The notes under the pieces are model-generated. The model made no database searches. It had not been told where the DNA came from and worked only from the letters and a program-made list of their open reading frames with translations. A stretch of DNA of 64,000 nt from Metapseudomonas resinovorans DSM 21078. Its GTDB lineage: Bacteria > Pseudomonadota > Gammaproteobacteria > Pseudomonadales > Pseudomonadaceae. The number at the start of each line of letters is the position of its first letter. Within the stretch, counting starts at the first letter, position 1. This document shows, piece after piece, positions 28,838 to 39,820 of the stretch. The stretch covers positions 1-64,000 of the forward strand of contig NZ_AUIE01000027.1 in NCBI RefSeq assembly GCF_000423545.1. The letters run 5' to 3'. A program made the position numbers and the translations under genes.

Positions 28838-30961
28838 ATGGCAAGGGTTCACAAGCTCCTTCTGACGCTTGCATCTGGCTCTGCACTTTATTCAGGCCTG
28901 GTGCCCGCGCTGGGGCTAGGCGAAATCACCTTGCACTCCGCCCTCAACCAACCGCTGGATGCCGAAATCGAGTTGCTAGAGGTCGGCGACCTCAATGACA
29001 GCGAGATCAAGGTCAGGCTGGCGTCCGCCGACGATTTCGAGCGTGCCGGTGTCGACCGTTTCATCTTCCTCAACGACCTGCGCTTCAGCCCGGTGATCCG
29101 TGGCTCGGGAAGTCGCATCCGTGTGGTGTCGAACAAGCCGGTCCGAGAGCCCTACCTGAATTTCATCGTCGAAGTGGCCCGCCCCAATGGCAAGCTGCTG
29201 CGCGAATACACCTTGCTGCTGGACCCGCCCGGTTCCGCCTATACCGCCAATGCGGCGCCGATCAACCCAGCTCGCGCGGTGCCTGTCGCAACCTCGAGCG
29301 TGGCGCCGGTACAACCCAAGCCGGCCCCTGCGGCCACCCAGGGCAAGTCCTACCAGGTTGCACGGGGTGACAGCCTTTGGTTGATCGCCAAGCGACTCAG
29401 TTCGGGCAGTGGCGTGACCCAGCAGCAGATGCTGGACGGCATTTACGCCCTGAATCCCCAGGCTTTCCCCGGTGGTGATATCAACCTGCTCCATGCCGGC
29501 CAGTCGCTGCTGCTGCCGGATAGCGCCGTGCTGGCCAGTGCCCCGGCACCTGTCGCCACAATCCCGGCGGCCGTACCGATCGAGGCGCTAGTCCCTGCTG
29601 TCGTGGCACCGTCCGGTCCGACCCTGGAAGCGTTGACCCAGGCCCAACAGCGGGTAGATTCCAGCATTGCCGAGGGTGACGCCGAGCGCGCTGAACTGCG
29701 CCAGCATATTGCTGAGTTGCAGGCCAAGCTTGACGCCATGCAACAGCAATTGAGTGGCAGCGATCAGCAGATGTCGGCATTGCAGACCCAGGTCCAGCAA
29801 ATCACCACCGCTCCAGCTGTCGAGGCACCGCAAGTCCAGCCGTCCCCGGCTCCCGCAATGATCCCTTCCGCCCAGGCCGCCGAGCAAACCGCGCCGATGC
29901 CGGTGCAGGAAAACAGCTCCGGCATCAGCCCCTTCTGGTGGGCGATCATGGTGTCCGGCCTGGTTCTGTTGTTCCTGCTGGATTGGGTGCTGCTGCGTCG
30001 CTCCCGTCGCGAAGCCCAGGAGCAGGAGCTGGAAGAAGCCCAGACCACAGGCAAGGCCAAGGTGGCCTTCCAGCATCGTCATCAGGACGTGCAACCGGCC
30101 GCCCCTGCTCCGGTATTCGCCCAGGCTGCCGTTGCGCCGTTGCAGGTCGTCTCGGTGCCCAGTGCCAAGGCCCACTCCGATGCCCTGGAGGGCGCCAACA
30201 TCTACATCGCCTATGGCCGCTGGCGGGAAGCCCTGGCCGTACTGCGCCCGGCTGTCGCCCAGGAGCCTCAACGCCTGGAGCTGCGTTATCGCCTGCTGGA
30301 AGTGCTTGGCGAACTGCGTGAGCCGGTGGCCTTCACCCTTGAAGAGGCGGCCCTGCGCGAGCTGCACGCGGATGAAGATCGACTGGCCACCATTCGTGCC
30401 CGCTACGCCGGCGTGGCGTCGGCGACTGCTTCGACAGATCCCGTATTCGTGCTGGAAGAAGCCACACCGACACTGGCAGCAGCGAGCAACGAGCCAATCG
30501 ATGGCCTGCAAGCCGACTTCGACGGCTATCCGCTGGATGCCGACTGGGAAGAGGTCAGCCCCTTCAAGACCGCAGAACCCAAGCGCAAGGCGTCTGTGGT
30601 CCAGGCCTTCCCGACGGTGGACGACGACGTGGGCTTCCCCACCAATCTCCAGGAGCTGCCGGAAGTCTACGAGCTGACCCTGGATGCCGACACGCTCAGC
30701 CCGTTCGGTGAGCTGCCGGAGCTCGCCCAGGCGGAGAGCCTGGACGAACTCACCGCCGAGTTCGTCGACCCTATCGCCAGCCTGGACGATCTGGACAAGC
30801 TGGATGCTCGCCAGGAGAACCTCATCAAGCTCAATCTGGCGCTGGCTTATATCGAGCAAGGCAATATCGAAGCGGCCTGCAGCATCCTCAACGAGGTCAT
30901 CAGCGAAGGCGACGATCAGCAGAAACAGGAAGCGCGCGACCTACTCGCGAAGATTGCCTGA
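28838..30961 (+). CDS. FimV/HubP-like peptidoglycan-binding membrane protein (short paralogue)
   Basis: A 707-residue FimV-family protein. It has a signal-like N-terminus and the FimV N-terminal domain (GEITLHSALNQPLDAEIELL, mature residues near 30-135). Then come a LysM domain (SYQVARGDSLWLIAKRL, near 180-235), a coiled-coil segment (about 270-320), one membrane helix (FWWAIMVSGLVLLFLLDWVLL, near 370-390), an acidic cytoplasmic part and the C-terminal FimV TPR-like domain (NLIKLNLALAYIEQGNIEAA). It is shorter than the pilus-assembly FimV of Pseudomonas and is not next to truA, so it is probably a second FimV-like protein. Polar-localisation roles are known for the family; the role here is not established. 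Confidence 0.85.
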   Translation: MARVHKLLLTLASGSALYSGLVPALGLGEITLHSALNQPLDAEIELLEVGDLNDSEIKVRLASADDFERAGVDRFIFLNDLRFSPVIRGSGSRIRVVSNKPVREPYLNFIVEVARPNGKLLREYTLLLDPPGSAYTANAAPINPARAVPVATSSVAPVQPKPAPAATQGKSYQVARGDSLWLIAKRLSSGSGVTQQQMLDGIYALNPQAFPGGDINLLHAGQSLLLPDSAVLASAPAPVATIPAAVPIEALVPAVVAPSGPTLEALTQAQQRVDSSIAEGDAERAELRQHIAELQAKLDAMQQQLSGSDQQMSALQTQVQQITTAPAVEAPQVQPSPAPAMIPSAQAAEQTAPMPVQENSSGISPFWWAIMVSGLVLLFLLDWVLLRRSRREAQEQELEEAQTTGKAKVAFQHRHQDVQPAAPAPVFAQAAVAPLQVVSVPSAKAHSDALEGANIYIAYGRWREALAVLRPAVAQEPQRLELRYRLLEVLGELREPVAFTLEEAALRELHADEDRLATIRARYAGVASATASTDPVFVLEEATPTLAAASNEPIDGLQADFDGYPLDADWEEVSPFKTAEPKRKASVVQAFPTVDDDVGFPTNLQELPEVYELTLDADTLSPFGELPELAQAESLDELTAEFVDPIASLDDLDKLDARQENLIKLNLALAYIEQGNIEAACSILNEVISEGDDQQKQEARDLLAKIA

Positions 30962-30975
30962 AACGCCTCAGCCTG

Positions 30976-31012
30976 AATGAAGAAGCCCGGACTTGATCCG
31001 GGCTTCTTCATT
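30976..31012 (+). terminator. Intrinsic terminator after the FimV-like gene
   Basis: A perfect 15-base stem (30976-30990 with 30998-31012; AATGAAGAAGCCCGG) around a seven-base loop, 15 bases after the stop codon. The T run is short, but the arms contain AAGAA/TTCTT and the structure can serve both strands. Confidence 0.8.
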
Positions 31013-31098
31013 CGGGGAGATTCCAACGATCGAATGCAGTCCATGCAGGGCTCCCGATGGGCAGCGCTCCGGCCAGCCTGGCGAATGAATTGGTGCGT

Positions 31099-31222
31099 GT
31101 TGCAAGAAGCTGCATTGCCCGTAGGAGCTGGCTTGCCAGCGAATGGCCGCGTTTCGCTGGCAAGCCAGCTCCTACAAGCTCTTGGCCCTATGGTGAATCT
31201 CTCGCAACAGCTAACGCCGACA
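31099..31222. repeat. Second copy of the 125-base REP-containing repeat
   Basis: Nearly identical to 2139-2265, including the palindrome arms GTAGGAGCTGGCTTGCCAGC (from 31121) and complement, and the flanks (TGCATTGCCC before, CTCTTGGCCC after). The two copies are 29 kb apart in the convergent space between genes. Confidence 0.85.
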
Positions 31223-31240
31223 TCGCGAATGAATTCGCCC

Positions 31241-32149
31241 CTACGACGTCCGCGACGGTGCAGGCTGTGCCAGCCCGATCACCCGCTTGGTGGCCAATAC
31301 CAACCAGCAGGCAAGGATGAAAGGGGCGGTCATGGCTGGCAGGCCGATGGCCTCGAAACCGGGTTGCAGCGTGACACCCAGCAGGATGCCGGCGAGGGCG
31401 CACCAGGGACGGCGCAAATCCTTGCCCAGGGCCAAAGCGATCAGCGCGCCATTCAGGCTGAACAGGCCACCCAGTACCGCCTGCATCGGCATGCCCTGGA
31501 GCAAGGCGAGAACCAGCGCGGTAATCGAGCCCAGCAGCGCCCAGAGCGCTACCCGCCAACCGGCAAGGAAGAGCGCGCCCAGCACCAGGGCTCCGGCGAG
31601 GGGTTGGTCGAGGAACATTACCTGGCCGATGCCCCGCACGAACGCCAGCGCCGTGTTGATCCAGCCGGGTTGCAGCGTTGCGGCGGCTTCAAGGGCTGGC
31701 GTCAGCTCCAGCGGGCCACTCAGGGTCAGCAACAGCCAGCCGAGGCCGACGAAAGGCGAGGTGTAGGCCGGCAGCCAATTATGTTGGCGCGTCGCCTTGA
31801 GCAGGGGGTTGAGCAGCAGGCTGGACAGGCCGCTGGCGCAGAGGATCAGCAGCGCGAGGTAGAGCGAAGGCTCGAAGCGGGCGCTGAGCAGTAGGCCGAG
31901 CAGGACACCGTTGTAGCCGTAGAGTCCGGCCTCGATGTCTTCAGGGGCAAAGCGACGGCGCACGGCCGTAAGCCAGGAAGCGGCACCGCCGAGCAGGGCA
32001 CCGCCCAGCAGGTTGGGGGCGCCAACGGCAATGGCGAGCAGGATCAGCGCGCCGCAAGCAGGGTGGCGCTGGAGGAAAATCTGGCTAAAACCGTTCAACT
32101 GGGCAGTCGCCCAGCTACGGACTTCGGGTCGTAGAGGCAGTCGGTACAT
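31241..32149 (-). CDS. Urea transporter (UT family)
   Basis: A 302-residue integral membrane protein of the urea transporter (UT/Yut) family. It has the duplicated channel architecture, with the LYGYNGVLLGLLLS and LFSLNGALIALALG segments as the two half-repeats and the LP(A)YTSPFV motif near residue 135. It mediates facilitated urea passage across the inner membrane. It lies after the glyoxylate operon and its terminator. Because ureidoglycolate lyase in this window releases urea, it may export or take up that urea; this is contextual inference. No urease genes are visible. Confidence 0.87.
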   Translation of the reverse strand: MYRLPLRPEVRSWATAQLNGFSQIFLQRHPACGALILLAIAVGAPNLLGGALLGGAASWLTAVRRRFAPEDIEAGLYGYNGVLLGLLLSARFEPSLYLALLILCASGLSSLLLNPLLKATRQHNWLPAYTSPFVGLGWLLLTLSGPLELTPALEAAATLQPGWINTALAFVRGIGQVMFLDQPLAGALVLGALFLAGWRVALWALLGSITALVLALLQGMPMQAVLGGLFSLNGALIALALGKDLRRPWCALAGILLGVTLQPGFEAIGLPAMTAPFILACWLVLATKRVIGLAQPAPSRTS

Positions 32150-32158
32150 GGCAGCTTG

Positions 32159-32189
32159 AAAAAAGAGGCGCCCCGGTGAAAGGGCGCCG
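32159..32189 (-). terminator. Terminator of the gcl-pykF operon
   Basis: On the minus strand a GGCGCCC / GGGGCGCC hairpin is followed by TCTTTTTT, downstream of pykF and just before the urea transporter start. Confidence 0.8.
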
Positions 32190-32293
32190 ACTAACTGGCC
32201 GTGGCCAGATGGGATTTCTGTTAACGCCCGGCATCGGGGCCGGTGCGGGGAGCGCGGGTTCTCTTTGGACCCCGTCGCTCGGGGTGCTTTACA

Positions 32294-33709
32294 TCAGTTC
32301 AGGGTTTCGATCCGCAGGCTGTTGGTGCTGCCCGGCTGACCGAACGGCACGCCAGCGGTGATCACCACGGTGTCGCCACGCTTGGCCATGCCCTGGGCCT
32401 GGGCGATCTCCAGCGCGGTGCTGGTGACTTCCTCGACCTTGTGCAGGCGTTCGTTGACGACCGAATAGATACCCCAGGCCACGGTCAGGCGACGCGCGGT
32501 GTGGAGATTCGGCGTCAGGCTGAGGATCGGCGCCTTGGGCCGCTCGCGGGAAGCGCGCAGGCTGGAGCTGCCGGACTCGGTGTAGTTCACCAGGGCAACC
32601 ACCGGCAGGATGCTGCTGATGCGGCGGATGGCGCAGCTGATGGCGTCCGAGGAGGTGGCTTCGGCCTGCGGGCGGCTGACGTCGAGCTGGCTTTGGAAGT
32701 CCGGACCGTTCTCCACCTGGCGGATGATCTTGCTCATCATCTGCACGGTTTCCAGCGGGTAGTCGCCAGAAGCGGTCTCGGCGGAGAGCATCACGGCGTC
32801 GGTGCCTTCAGCCACGGCGTTGGCCACGTCGGTCACTTCGGCACGGGTCGGTGCCGGGGAGAAACGCATGGATTCCAGCATCTGGGTGGCCACCACCACC
32901 GGCCGGCCGAGCTGGCGGCAGGTGCGGATGATGTCTTTCTGGATGCGCGGCACATTCTCGGCCGGCACTTCAACGCCCAGGTCGCCGCGGGCAACCATGA
33001 TGGCGTCGCAGAGGCGGGCGATCTCTTCCAGGTGCACCACGGCGGACGGCTTCTCGATCTTGGCCATGAGGAAGGCGCGCCCCTGGATCAGCTCGCGGGC
33101 TTCGATGATGTCTTCGGGGCGCTGCACGAAGGACAGGGCCACCCAATCCACGCCCAGCTCCAGGCCGAAGTCCAGATCACGACGGTCCTTGGCGGTCAGC
33201 GGCGAGAGTTGCAGTACGGCCTCCGGCACGTTGACGCCTTTGCGGTCGGACAGTTCGCCACCGGCGATCACGGCGGTTTCCACTGCATCGGCGTGCTTGG
33301 CGGTCACCTGCAGGCGCAGGCGGCCGTCGTCCAGCAGCAGGTTCATGCCGGGTTCCAGGGCTTCAATAATTTCCGGATGCGGCAGGTTGACCCGGCGTGC
33401 GTCACCCGGGGTGTTATCCAGGTCCAGGCGGAAGGCCTGGCCACGCTCGAGGTTGACCTTGCCGTCGGCGAAGCGGCCCACGCGCAGCTTCGGACCTTGC
33501 AGGTCCATCAGGATGCCGATGGGGTAGTTGAGCTGACGCTCTACCTCACGCACCCACTGATAGCGCTGGGCATGGTCGGCGTGCTCGCCGTGGCTGAAGT
33601 TCAGGCGAAACAGGTTGACGCCGGCTTCCACCAGTTGGCGGATGTCGTCGATTCCTTTGATAGCCGGACCGAGGGTGGCGAGGATTTTTACTTTCTTGTC
33701 AGGCGTCAT
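32294..33709 (-). CDS. pykF: Pyruvate kinase
   Basis: A 471-residue pyruvate kinase making pyruvate and ATP from phosphoenolpyruvate. It begins with KVKILATLGPA and has FRLNFSHG near residue 35. The pyruvate kinase signature (FLMAKIEKPSAVVHLEEIARL) and the metal/PEP site MVARGDLGVEVP follow, with the regulatory C-terminal domain after about 340. Its start overlaps the end of the glycerate kinase gene by 11 bases. Its place at the end of a glyoxylate operon matches the gcl-hyi-glxR-ttuD-pykF arrangement known from Pseudomonas putida, linking glyoxylate carbon to pyruvate. Confidence 0.95.
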   Translation of the reverse strand: MTPDKKVKILATLGPAIKGIDDIRQLVEAGVNLFRLNFSHGEHADHAQRYQWVREVERQLNYPIGILMDLQGPKLRVGRFADGKVNLERGQAFRLDLDNTPGDARRVNLPHPEIIEALEPGMNLLLDDGRLRLQVTAKHADAVETAVIAGGELSDRKGVNVPEAVLQLSPLTAKDRRDLDFGLELGVDWVALSFVQRPEDIIEARELIQGRAFLMAKIEKPSAVVHLEEIARLCDAIMVARGDLGVEVPAENVPRIQKDIIRTCRQLGRPVVVATQMLESMRFSPAPTRAEVTDVANAVAEGTDAVMLSAETASGDYPLETVQMMSKIIRQVENGPDFQSQLDVSRPQAEATSSDAISCAIRRISSILPVVALVNYTESGSSSLRASRERPKAPILSLTPNLHTARRLTVAWGIYSVVNERLHKVEEVTSTALEIAQAQGMAKRGDTVVITAGVPFGQPGSTNSLRIETLN

Positions 33710-34979
33710 TTTCAGGGCTCTCGAGAATCAGGATGGCGCGGAAGTCGTTGACGTTGGTGCGGGTCGGGTCAGTGACGATCAGGTCGCCGAGGGCGGCGAA
33801 ATACCCGTAACCGTTGTTGTTGTCCAGTTCGTCGCTGGCGGAAAGGCCTTGCTTGGCCGCGCGGCCGAAGCTGCACGGGGTCATGATGGCGCCGGCGTTG
33901 TCTTCCGAACCGTCGATGCCGTCGGTGTCGCCGGCCAGTGCGTAGACGCCGGGCAGGCCCTTCAGGGTGTTGGTCAGGCTGAGCAGAAACTCGGCGTTGC
34001 GCCCGCCACGGCCGTTGCCGCGTACGGTCACGGTGGTCTCACCGCCAGAGAGGATCACGCACGGCGGCGTGATCGGCTGGCCGTGAAGCACCACTTGGCG
34101 GGCGATGCCAGCATGAACCTTGGCCACCTCGCGGGATTCGCCTTCCAGATCGCCGAGGATGAGCGGGGTGAGGCCGGCGGCGCGGACTTTCTCGGCGGCG
34201 GCATCCAGGGACTGCTGGGGGGTGGCGATCAACTGGAAGTGGCTGCGGGAAAGGCAAGGGTCGCCCGGCTTGACGGTTTCCGAGCGCGGGTCCTGCAGCC
34301 AGGCGCGCACGTGGGCCGGTACGTCAATCTCGTAGCGGGCGAGGATTGCCAGGGCTTCGGCTGACGTGGTCGGGTCAGCCACGGTCGGGCCAGAGGCGAT
34401 CACCGTAGCCTCGTCACCCGGTACGTCGGAGATCGCGTAGGTGTAGACGGTGGCCGGCCAGCAGGCCTTGGCCAGGCGGCCGCCCTTGATTGCCGAGAGG
34501 TGCTTGCGCACGCAGTTCATCTCGGAGATCGCGGCGCCGGATTTCAGCAAGGCCTTGTTGATGGCCTGCTTGTCTTTCAGGGTCAGGCCTTCGGCGGGCA
34601 GGGCGAGCAGGGAAGAACCACCGCCCGAGAGCAGGAAGATCACCCGGTCGGACTCACTGAGATTGCTCACCAGCTCAAGTACGCGCTGGGCGGTTTCCAG
34701 GCCGGCGGCGTCGGGCACTGGGTGGGCGGCCTCGACCACTTCGATCTTCTTGCAGTTGGCGCCATGGCCGTAGCGGGTCACTACCAGGCCGGAGATTTCG
34801 CCTTGCCATTCACGTTCGATCACTTCGGCCATGGCGGCAGCGGCCTTGCCGGCGCCTATGACGATGACGCGGCCGGAGCGATCGGCGGGTAAGTGATCAG
34901 CCAGCACCTGGCGGGGGTGGGCGGCGGCGATGGCGGTGGCGAACAGGTCGCGCAGGAAGGCTTTGGGATCGAGGGGCAT
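33699..34979 (-). CDS. ttuD: Glycerate 2-kinase / hydroxypyruvate reductase (TtuD, MOFRL family)
   Basis: A 426-residue protein of the DUF4147-MOFRL family. Features are the N-terminal VIVIGAGKAAAAMAEV segment, the FLLSGGGSSLLALP loop (about residues 105-120), and the C-terminal MOFRL domain with GNGRGGRNAEFLL and AGDTDGIDG motifs. It phosphorylates glycerate for entry into glycolysis; older names call it hydroxypyruvate reductase. The ATG at 34979 follows GGAG, preferred over an upstream TTG at 35021. It overlaps pykF, and a 403-base gap separates it from glxR, which is unusual for this operon. Confidence 0.9.
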   Translation of the reverse strand: MPLDPKAFLRDLFATAIAAAHPRQVLADHLPADRSGRVIVIGAGKAAAAMAEVIEREWQGEISGLVVTRYGHGANCKKIEVVEAAHPVPDAAGLETAQRVLELVSNLSESDRVIFLLSGGGSSLLALPAEGLTLKDKQAINKALLKSGAAISEMNCVRKHLSAIKGGRLAKACWPATVYTYAISDVPGDEATVIASGPTVADPTTSAEALAILARYEIDVPAHVRAWLQDPRSETVKPGDPCLSRSHFQLIATPQQSLDAAAEKVRAAGLTPLILGDLEGESREVAKVHAGIARQVVLHGQPITPPCVILSGGETTVTVRGNGRGGRNAEFLLSLTNTLKGLPGVYALAGDTDGIDGSEDNAGAIMTPCSFGRAAKQGLSASDELDNNNGYGYFAALGDLIVTDPTRTNVNDFRAILILESPENDA

Positions 34980-35382
34980 GGCAGGCTCCGGGGCGCTGGA
35001 TTCTTGTTGGAACCCGCTCAAGATCGGCTGCGCGTCGGAATAACTGCGTTGAGAAATGGCTTCGGACTGCTCATTTACCGCTCGTAAACTCCGCGTCTTC
35101 AGCCATTCTCGCCTTGTTCTTCTCTAGCTCGCTCGCTCTTGAACGGGTCCTTTGTGTGCTGCGTGCCAGGCATCGGCAATGCCTGGCCTTCAGGCCGATT
35201 TCAGTCCCGAGCCGCCGCGTACAGCGGCTCGGGACTGGAATCGACCTTCCTGATCCTTGGCGCCGTGTCACCGCGGATCAGGAGGGTCGAAAGGGGTCGT
35301 AGGACGGGGAGGGCGGGCGCTGGCCATCGCGGGAGCTGCCGGCTCGATGGGCAGTGCTTCGTCCGCCCCGTCCTACGAAACA
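34980..35382. repeat. Structured intergenic block within the glyoxylate operon
   Basis: No gene was recognised. Three inverted repeats are exact: CCAGGCAT/ATGCCTGG at 35166-35186; a 14-base stem from 35202-35215 with 35224-35237 (arm CAGTCCCGAGCCGC); and 12-base arms CGTAGGACGGGG at 35298-35309 with 35366-35377. The first two could stop or stabilise transcripts between glxR and ttuD; the third looks like a REP/BIME pair. No IS ends or transposase remnants were seen. Confidence 0.75.
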
Positions 35383-36273
35383 TCACTCCTCGCGAATCGA
35401 GAAGTTGGCCATGTGCTCCAGGCCCTTGATCAGGCCGGAGTGGTCCCAGTTGCTGCCACCCAGCGCCGCGCAGGTGCTGAACACTTGCTGGGCGTTGGCG
35501 GTGTTCGGCAGGTTCAGGCCCAGCTCGCGGGCGCCGGACAGTGCCAGGTTCAGGTCTTTCTGGTGCAGGCTGATGCGGAAGCCCGGATCGAAGGTGCCCT
35601 TGATCATACGCTCGCCATGGACCTCAAGGATCTTGGAACCGGCGAAGCCGCCCATCAGGGCCTCGCGCACCTTGGCCGGGTCGGCGCCGTTACGGGCGGC
35701 GAACAGCAGGGCTTCAGCAACCGCCTGGATATTCAGGGCGACGATGATCTGGTTGGCCACCTTGGCGGTCTGGCCATCACCATTGGCACCCACGCGGGTG
35801 ATGTTCTTGCCCATGGCCTGGAACAGCGGCAGGGCGCGTTCGAAGGCGTTCGGGCAGCCACCGACCATGATGCTCAGGGTCGCGGCCTTGGCGCCTACTT
35901 CGCCGCCGGAAACCGGGGCATCCAGGTAGGCGGCGCCGGTGGCCTTGATCTTCTCGGCGAAGGTCTTGGTTGCGGTGGGAGAGATGGAGCTCATGTCGAT
36001 CACGACTTTGCCGGCACCTACGCCTTCAGCTACGCCGTCCTTGCGGAACAGTACGTCTTCGACCTGAGGGGTGTCCGGCACCATGATGATGATGAACTCG
36101 GCTTCCTGGGCAACCTCTTTCGGGTTGGCCAGGCCGATGCCGTTGTCACCCAGCAGGTCGGCCGGGGCCTTGTCGAAATGCTCCGAGAAGAACAGGGTGT
36201 GGCCGGCTTTCTGGAGGTTCTGAGCCATGGGCTTGCCCATGATGCCGGTGCCGATGAATCCGATCTTGGCCAT
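35383..36273 (-). CDS. glxR: Tartronate semialdehyde reductase
   Basis: A 296-residue beta-hydroxyacid dehydrogenase reducing tartronate semialdehyde to glycerate. It has the N-terminal Rossmann motif GFIGTGIMGKPMAQNL, the substrate-binding DAPVSGGEVGAK signature (about residues 118-130) and the catalytic lysine region (GQTAKVANQI, near 170). It lies 16 bases after hyi in the same operon, consistent with the second step of the glyoxylate-to-glycerate route. Confidence 0.95.
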   Translation of the reverse strand: MAKIGFIGTGIMGKPMAQNLQKAGHTLFFSEHFDKAPADLLGDNGIGLANPKEVAQEAEFIIIMVPDTPQVEDVLFRKDGVAEGVGAGKVVIDMSSISPTATKTFAEKIKATGAAYLDAPVSGGEVGAKAATLSIMVGGCPNAFERALPLFQAMGKNITRVGANGDGQTAKVANQIIVALNIQAVAEALLFAARNGADPAKVREALMGGFAGSKILEVHGERMIKGTFDPGFRISLHQKDLNLALSGARELGLNLPNTANAQQVFSTCAALGGSNWDHSGLIKGLEHMANFSIREE

Positions 36274-36289
36274 GTGATGTACCTCTTTC

Positions 36290-37072
36290 TTAGATGGCGT
36301 TATGGGTTTTCAGCCAGCCCAGGCCGGCAACGGTAGTGGTAGCCGGCTTGTACTCACAGCCGACCCAGCCCTGGTAGCCGATGCGGTCCAGGTGCTGGAA
36401 GAGGAAGCGGTAGTTGATCTCGCCGGTGCCCGGCTCGTTGCGGCCCGGGTTGTCGGCGAGCTGCACATGGTTGATCGCAGCGAGGTTGGACTCGACGGTG
36501 CGCGCCAGGTCTCCTTCCATGATCTGCATGTGGTAGATGTCGTACTGCAGGAACAGGTTGGCGCTGCCCACTTTCTCGCGGATGGCCAGGGCCTGTTTGG
36601 TGTTGTTCAGGTAGAAGCCAGGGATGTCGCGCGTGTTGATGGCTTCCATCACCAGCTTGATGCCAGCGGCCTGGAGCTTCTCGGCGGCGAACTTGAGGTT
36701 CTCCACGAAGGTTTGCTCGATGGTGGCGCAGTCAAAGCCCTGCGGGCGGATGCCGGCCAGGCAGTTGATCTGCAAGTTGCCCAGCACCTTGGCGTAGGCG
36801 ATGGCCTTGTCCACGCCAGCGCGGAATTCTTCCACGCGGTCGGGGTGGCAGGCGATGCCGCGCTCACCCTTTGCCCAGTCACCGGCGGGCAGGTTGAACA
36901 GCACCTGCTCCAGTTTGTTGGCGTCCAGGCGGGCACGGATTTCCTCTACCGGGAAGTCGTAGGGGAAGAGGTATTCGACACCGCTGAAGCCGGCTTCGGC
37001 AGCAGCGGCGAAACGGTCCAGGAAGTCCACTTCGGTGAACAGCATGGAGAGGTTGGCAGCAAAACGGGGCAT
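36290..37072 (-). CDS. hyi: Hydroxypyruvate isomerase
   Basis: A 260-residue TIM-barrel sugar-isomerase-like enzyme interconverting hydroxypyruvate and tartronate semialdehyde. It starts MPRFAANLSMLFTEVDFLDRF and has EAINTRDIPGFYL, a metal-binding QYDIYHMQIMEGD segment and GCEYKPA near the C-terminus, as in the Hyi family. The ATG at 37072 has GAGGAG upstream; a longer frame from 37108 is not family-like. Located between gcl and glxR. Confidence 0.93.
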   Translation of the reverse strand: MPRFAANLSMLFTEVDFLDRFAAAAEAGFSGVEYLFPYDFPVEEIRARLDANKLEQVLFNLPAGDWAKGERGIACHPDRVEEFRAGVDKAIAYAKVLGNLQINCLAGIRPQGFDCATIEQTFVENLKFAAEKLQAAGIKLVMEAINTRDIPGFYLNNTKQALAIREKVGSANLFLQYDIYHMQIMEGDLARTVESNLAAINHVQLADNPGRNEPGTGEINYRFLFQHLDRIGYQGWVGCEYKPATTTVAGLGWLKTHNAI

Positions 37073-37170
37073 GAATGTCTCCTCAAATCTAGCTCCCTCT
37101 CCCACCACGAATAGGCGAGGGATTGGGGTAGGGGGGGCACCGAGTCGCCTCGAACATCCCTTACCCCCGG

Positions 37171-37193
37171 CCCCTCTCCCAATGGGAGAGGGG
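37171..37193. repeat. REP-type hairpin between gcl and hyi
   Basis: A perfect ten-base stem CCCCTCTCCC / GGGAGAGGGG with a three-base loop, in the 132-base gcl-hyi gap. Same stem family as 2026-2046. It may act on mRNA stability between the two genes. Confidence 0.7.
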
Positions 37194-37204
37194 AGTCAGA
37201 GCGA

Positions 37205-38980
<1,776 letters not shown>

Positions 38981-39341
38981 GTTTTGTGCCTCTTTCTTGT
39001 GAAAATTGTATACAAGCTACGTGACTGGATTCTATTCAGCACCTGACTGAAGGGTCAAGGCCATTTGTGAGGTTAAAGGTCGCAGGGTGGCGACTCTTTT
39101 AAAACGCCCGTTTCACGGGCCTCACCATGGAGACTCAAAGCGCTGACGAACACACTGTATACAAAAAAGAATCTGATTGTATCTATCTGTTGATTTTTTT
39201 GTGTTCGATGGGATAGTGGGCTACAGCTTTCGGATGCGTCGCAGGACGGGCTGGAAAATGCCCGCGTGGATCCAGGGGTGCGCCAGCCCTGGCCCGGACG
39301 ACGCCGCACAAGGTTCAACCACTCACGAGGAACGCTTGAAA
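38981..39341. promoter_or_regulatory. Divergent control region of gcl and the GlcG-like gene
   Basis: A 361-base AT-enriched region. It carries the palindromes TTGTATACAA (39006-39015) and CTGTATACAA (39155-39164), with a half site TTGTAT at 39178. Between them, on the minus strand, lies a short hairpin GCCCG-TGAAA-CGGGC (39106-39120) followed by GTTTTAAAAG, and a possible nine-codon leader ORF. The palindrome nearest gcl lies in its 5' leader or core promoter, where a repressor would act. Confidence 0.75.
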
Positions 39342-39779
39342 ATGACCACTCTGACCCTGGAAACCGCTGTGAGCATTTCCAATCACGCCCTGGCCGTTGG
39401 TCGGGAGCTGCGCACGGCGCCGCTGACCATCGCTGTGCTGGATGCCGGCGGGCACCTGATCACCCTGCAGCGCGAGGATGGCGCCAGCATGCTTCGCCCG
39501 CAGATTGCCATCGGTAAAGCCTGGGGCGCCGTGGCGCTGGGTAAGGGGTCGCGCCTGATCGCCGCCGACGCCCAGCAGCGCCCGGCCTTCATTGGCGCGG
39601 TGAACAACCTCGCCGACGGCAATCTGGTACCGGCGCCAGGTGGCGTGCTGATCCGCGATGGTCAAGGTGCCGTGATCGGCGCCATCGGCATCAGCGGTGA
39701 CACCTCGGATATCGACGAGCAGTGCGCGGTGAGTGCGGTGGAAGCGTTGGGCCTGCAGGCGGACGCCGGCGCGGCCTGA
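39342..39779 (+). CDS. GlcG/HbpS family protein
   Basis: A 145-residue protein of the GlcG/HbpS (DUF336) fold. It has VLDAGGHLITLQREDGASMLRPQIA and GAVIGAIGISGDTSDIDEQCA, the two conserved family blocks. The ATG at 39342 fits the domain boundary; the open frame extends upstream to 39177 but covers the promoter region. Members are found in glycolate, glyoxylate and diol operons and some bind heme; none has a settled role. Divergence from gcl suggests a role in the same pathway. Confidence 0.88.
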   Translation: MTTLTLETAVSISNHALAVGRELRTAPLTIAVLDAGGHLITLQREDGASMLRPQIAIGKAWGAVALGKGSRLIAADAQQRPAFIGAVNNLADGNLVPAPGGVLIRDGQGAVIGAIGISGDTSDIDEQCAVSAVEALGLQADAGAA

Positions 39780-39820
39780 TACGAGGCAGGGGCTGCTGCG
39801 CAGCCCTCGGCGAATGAATT

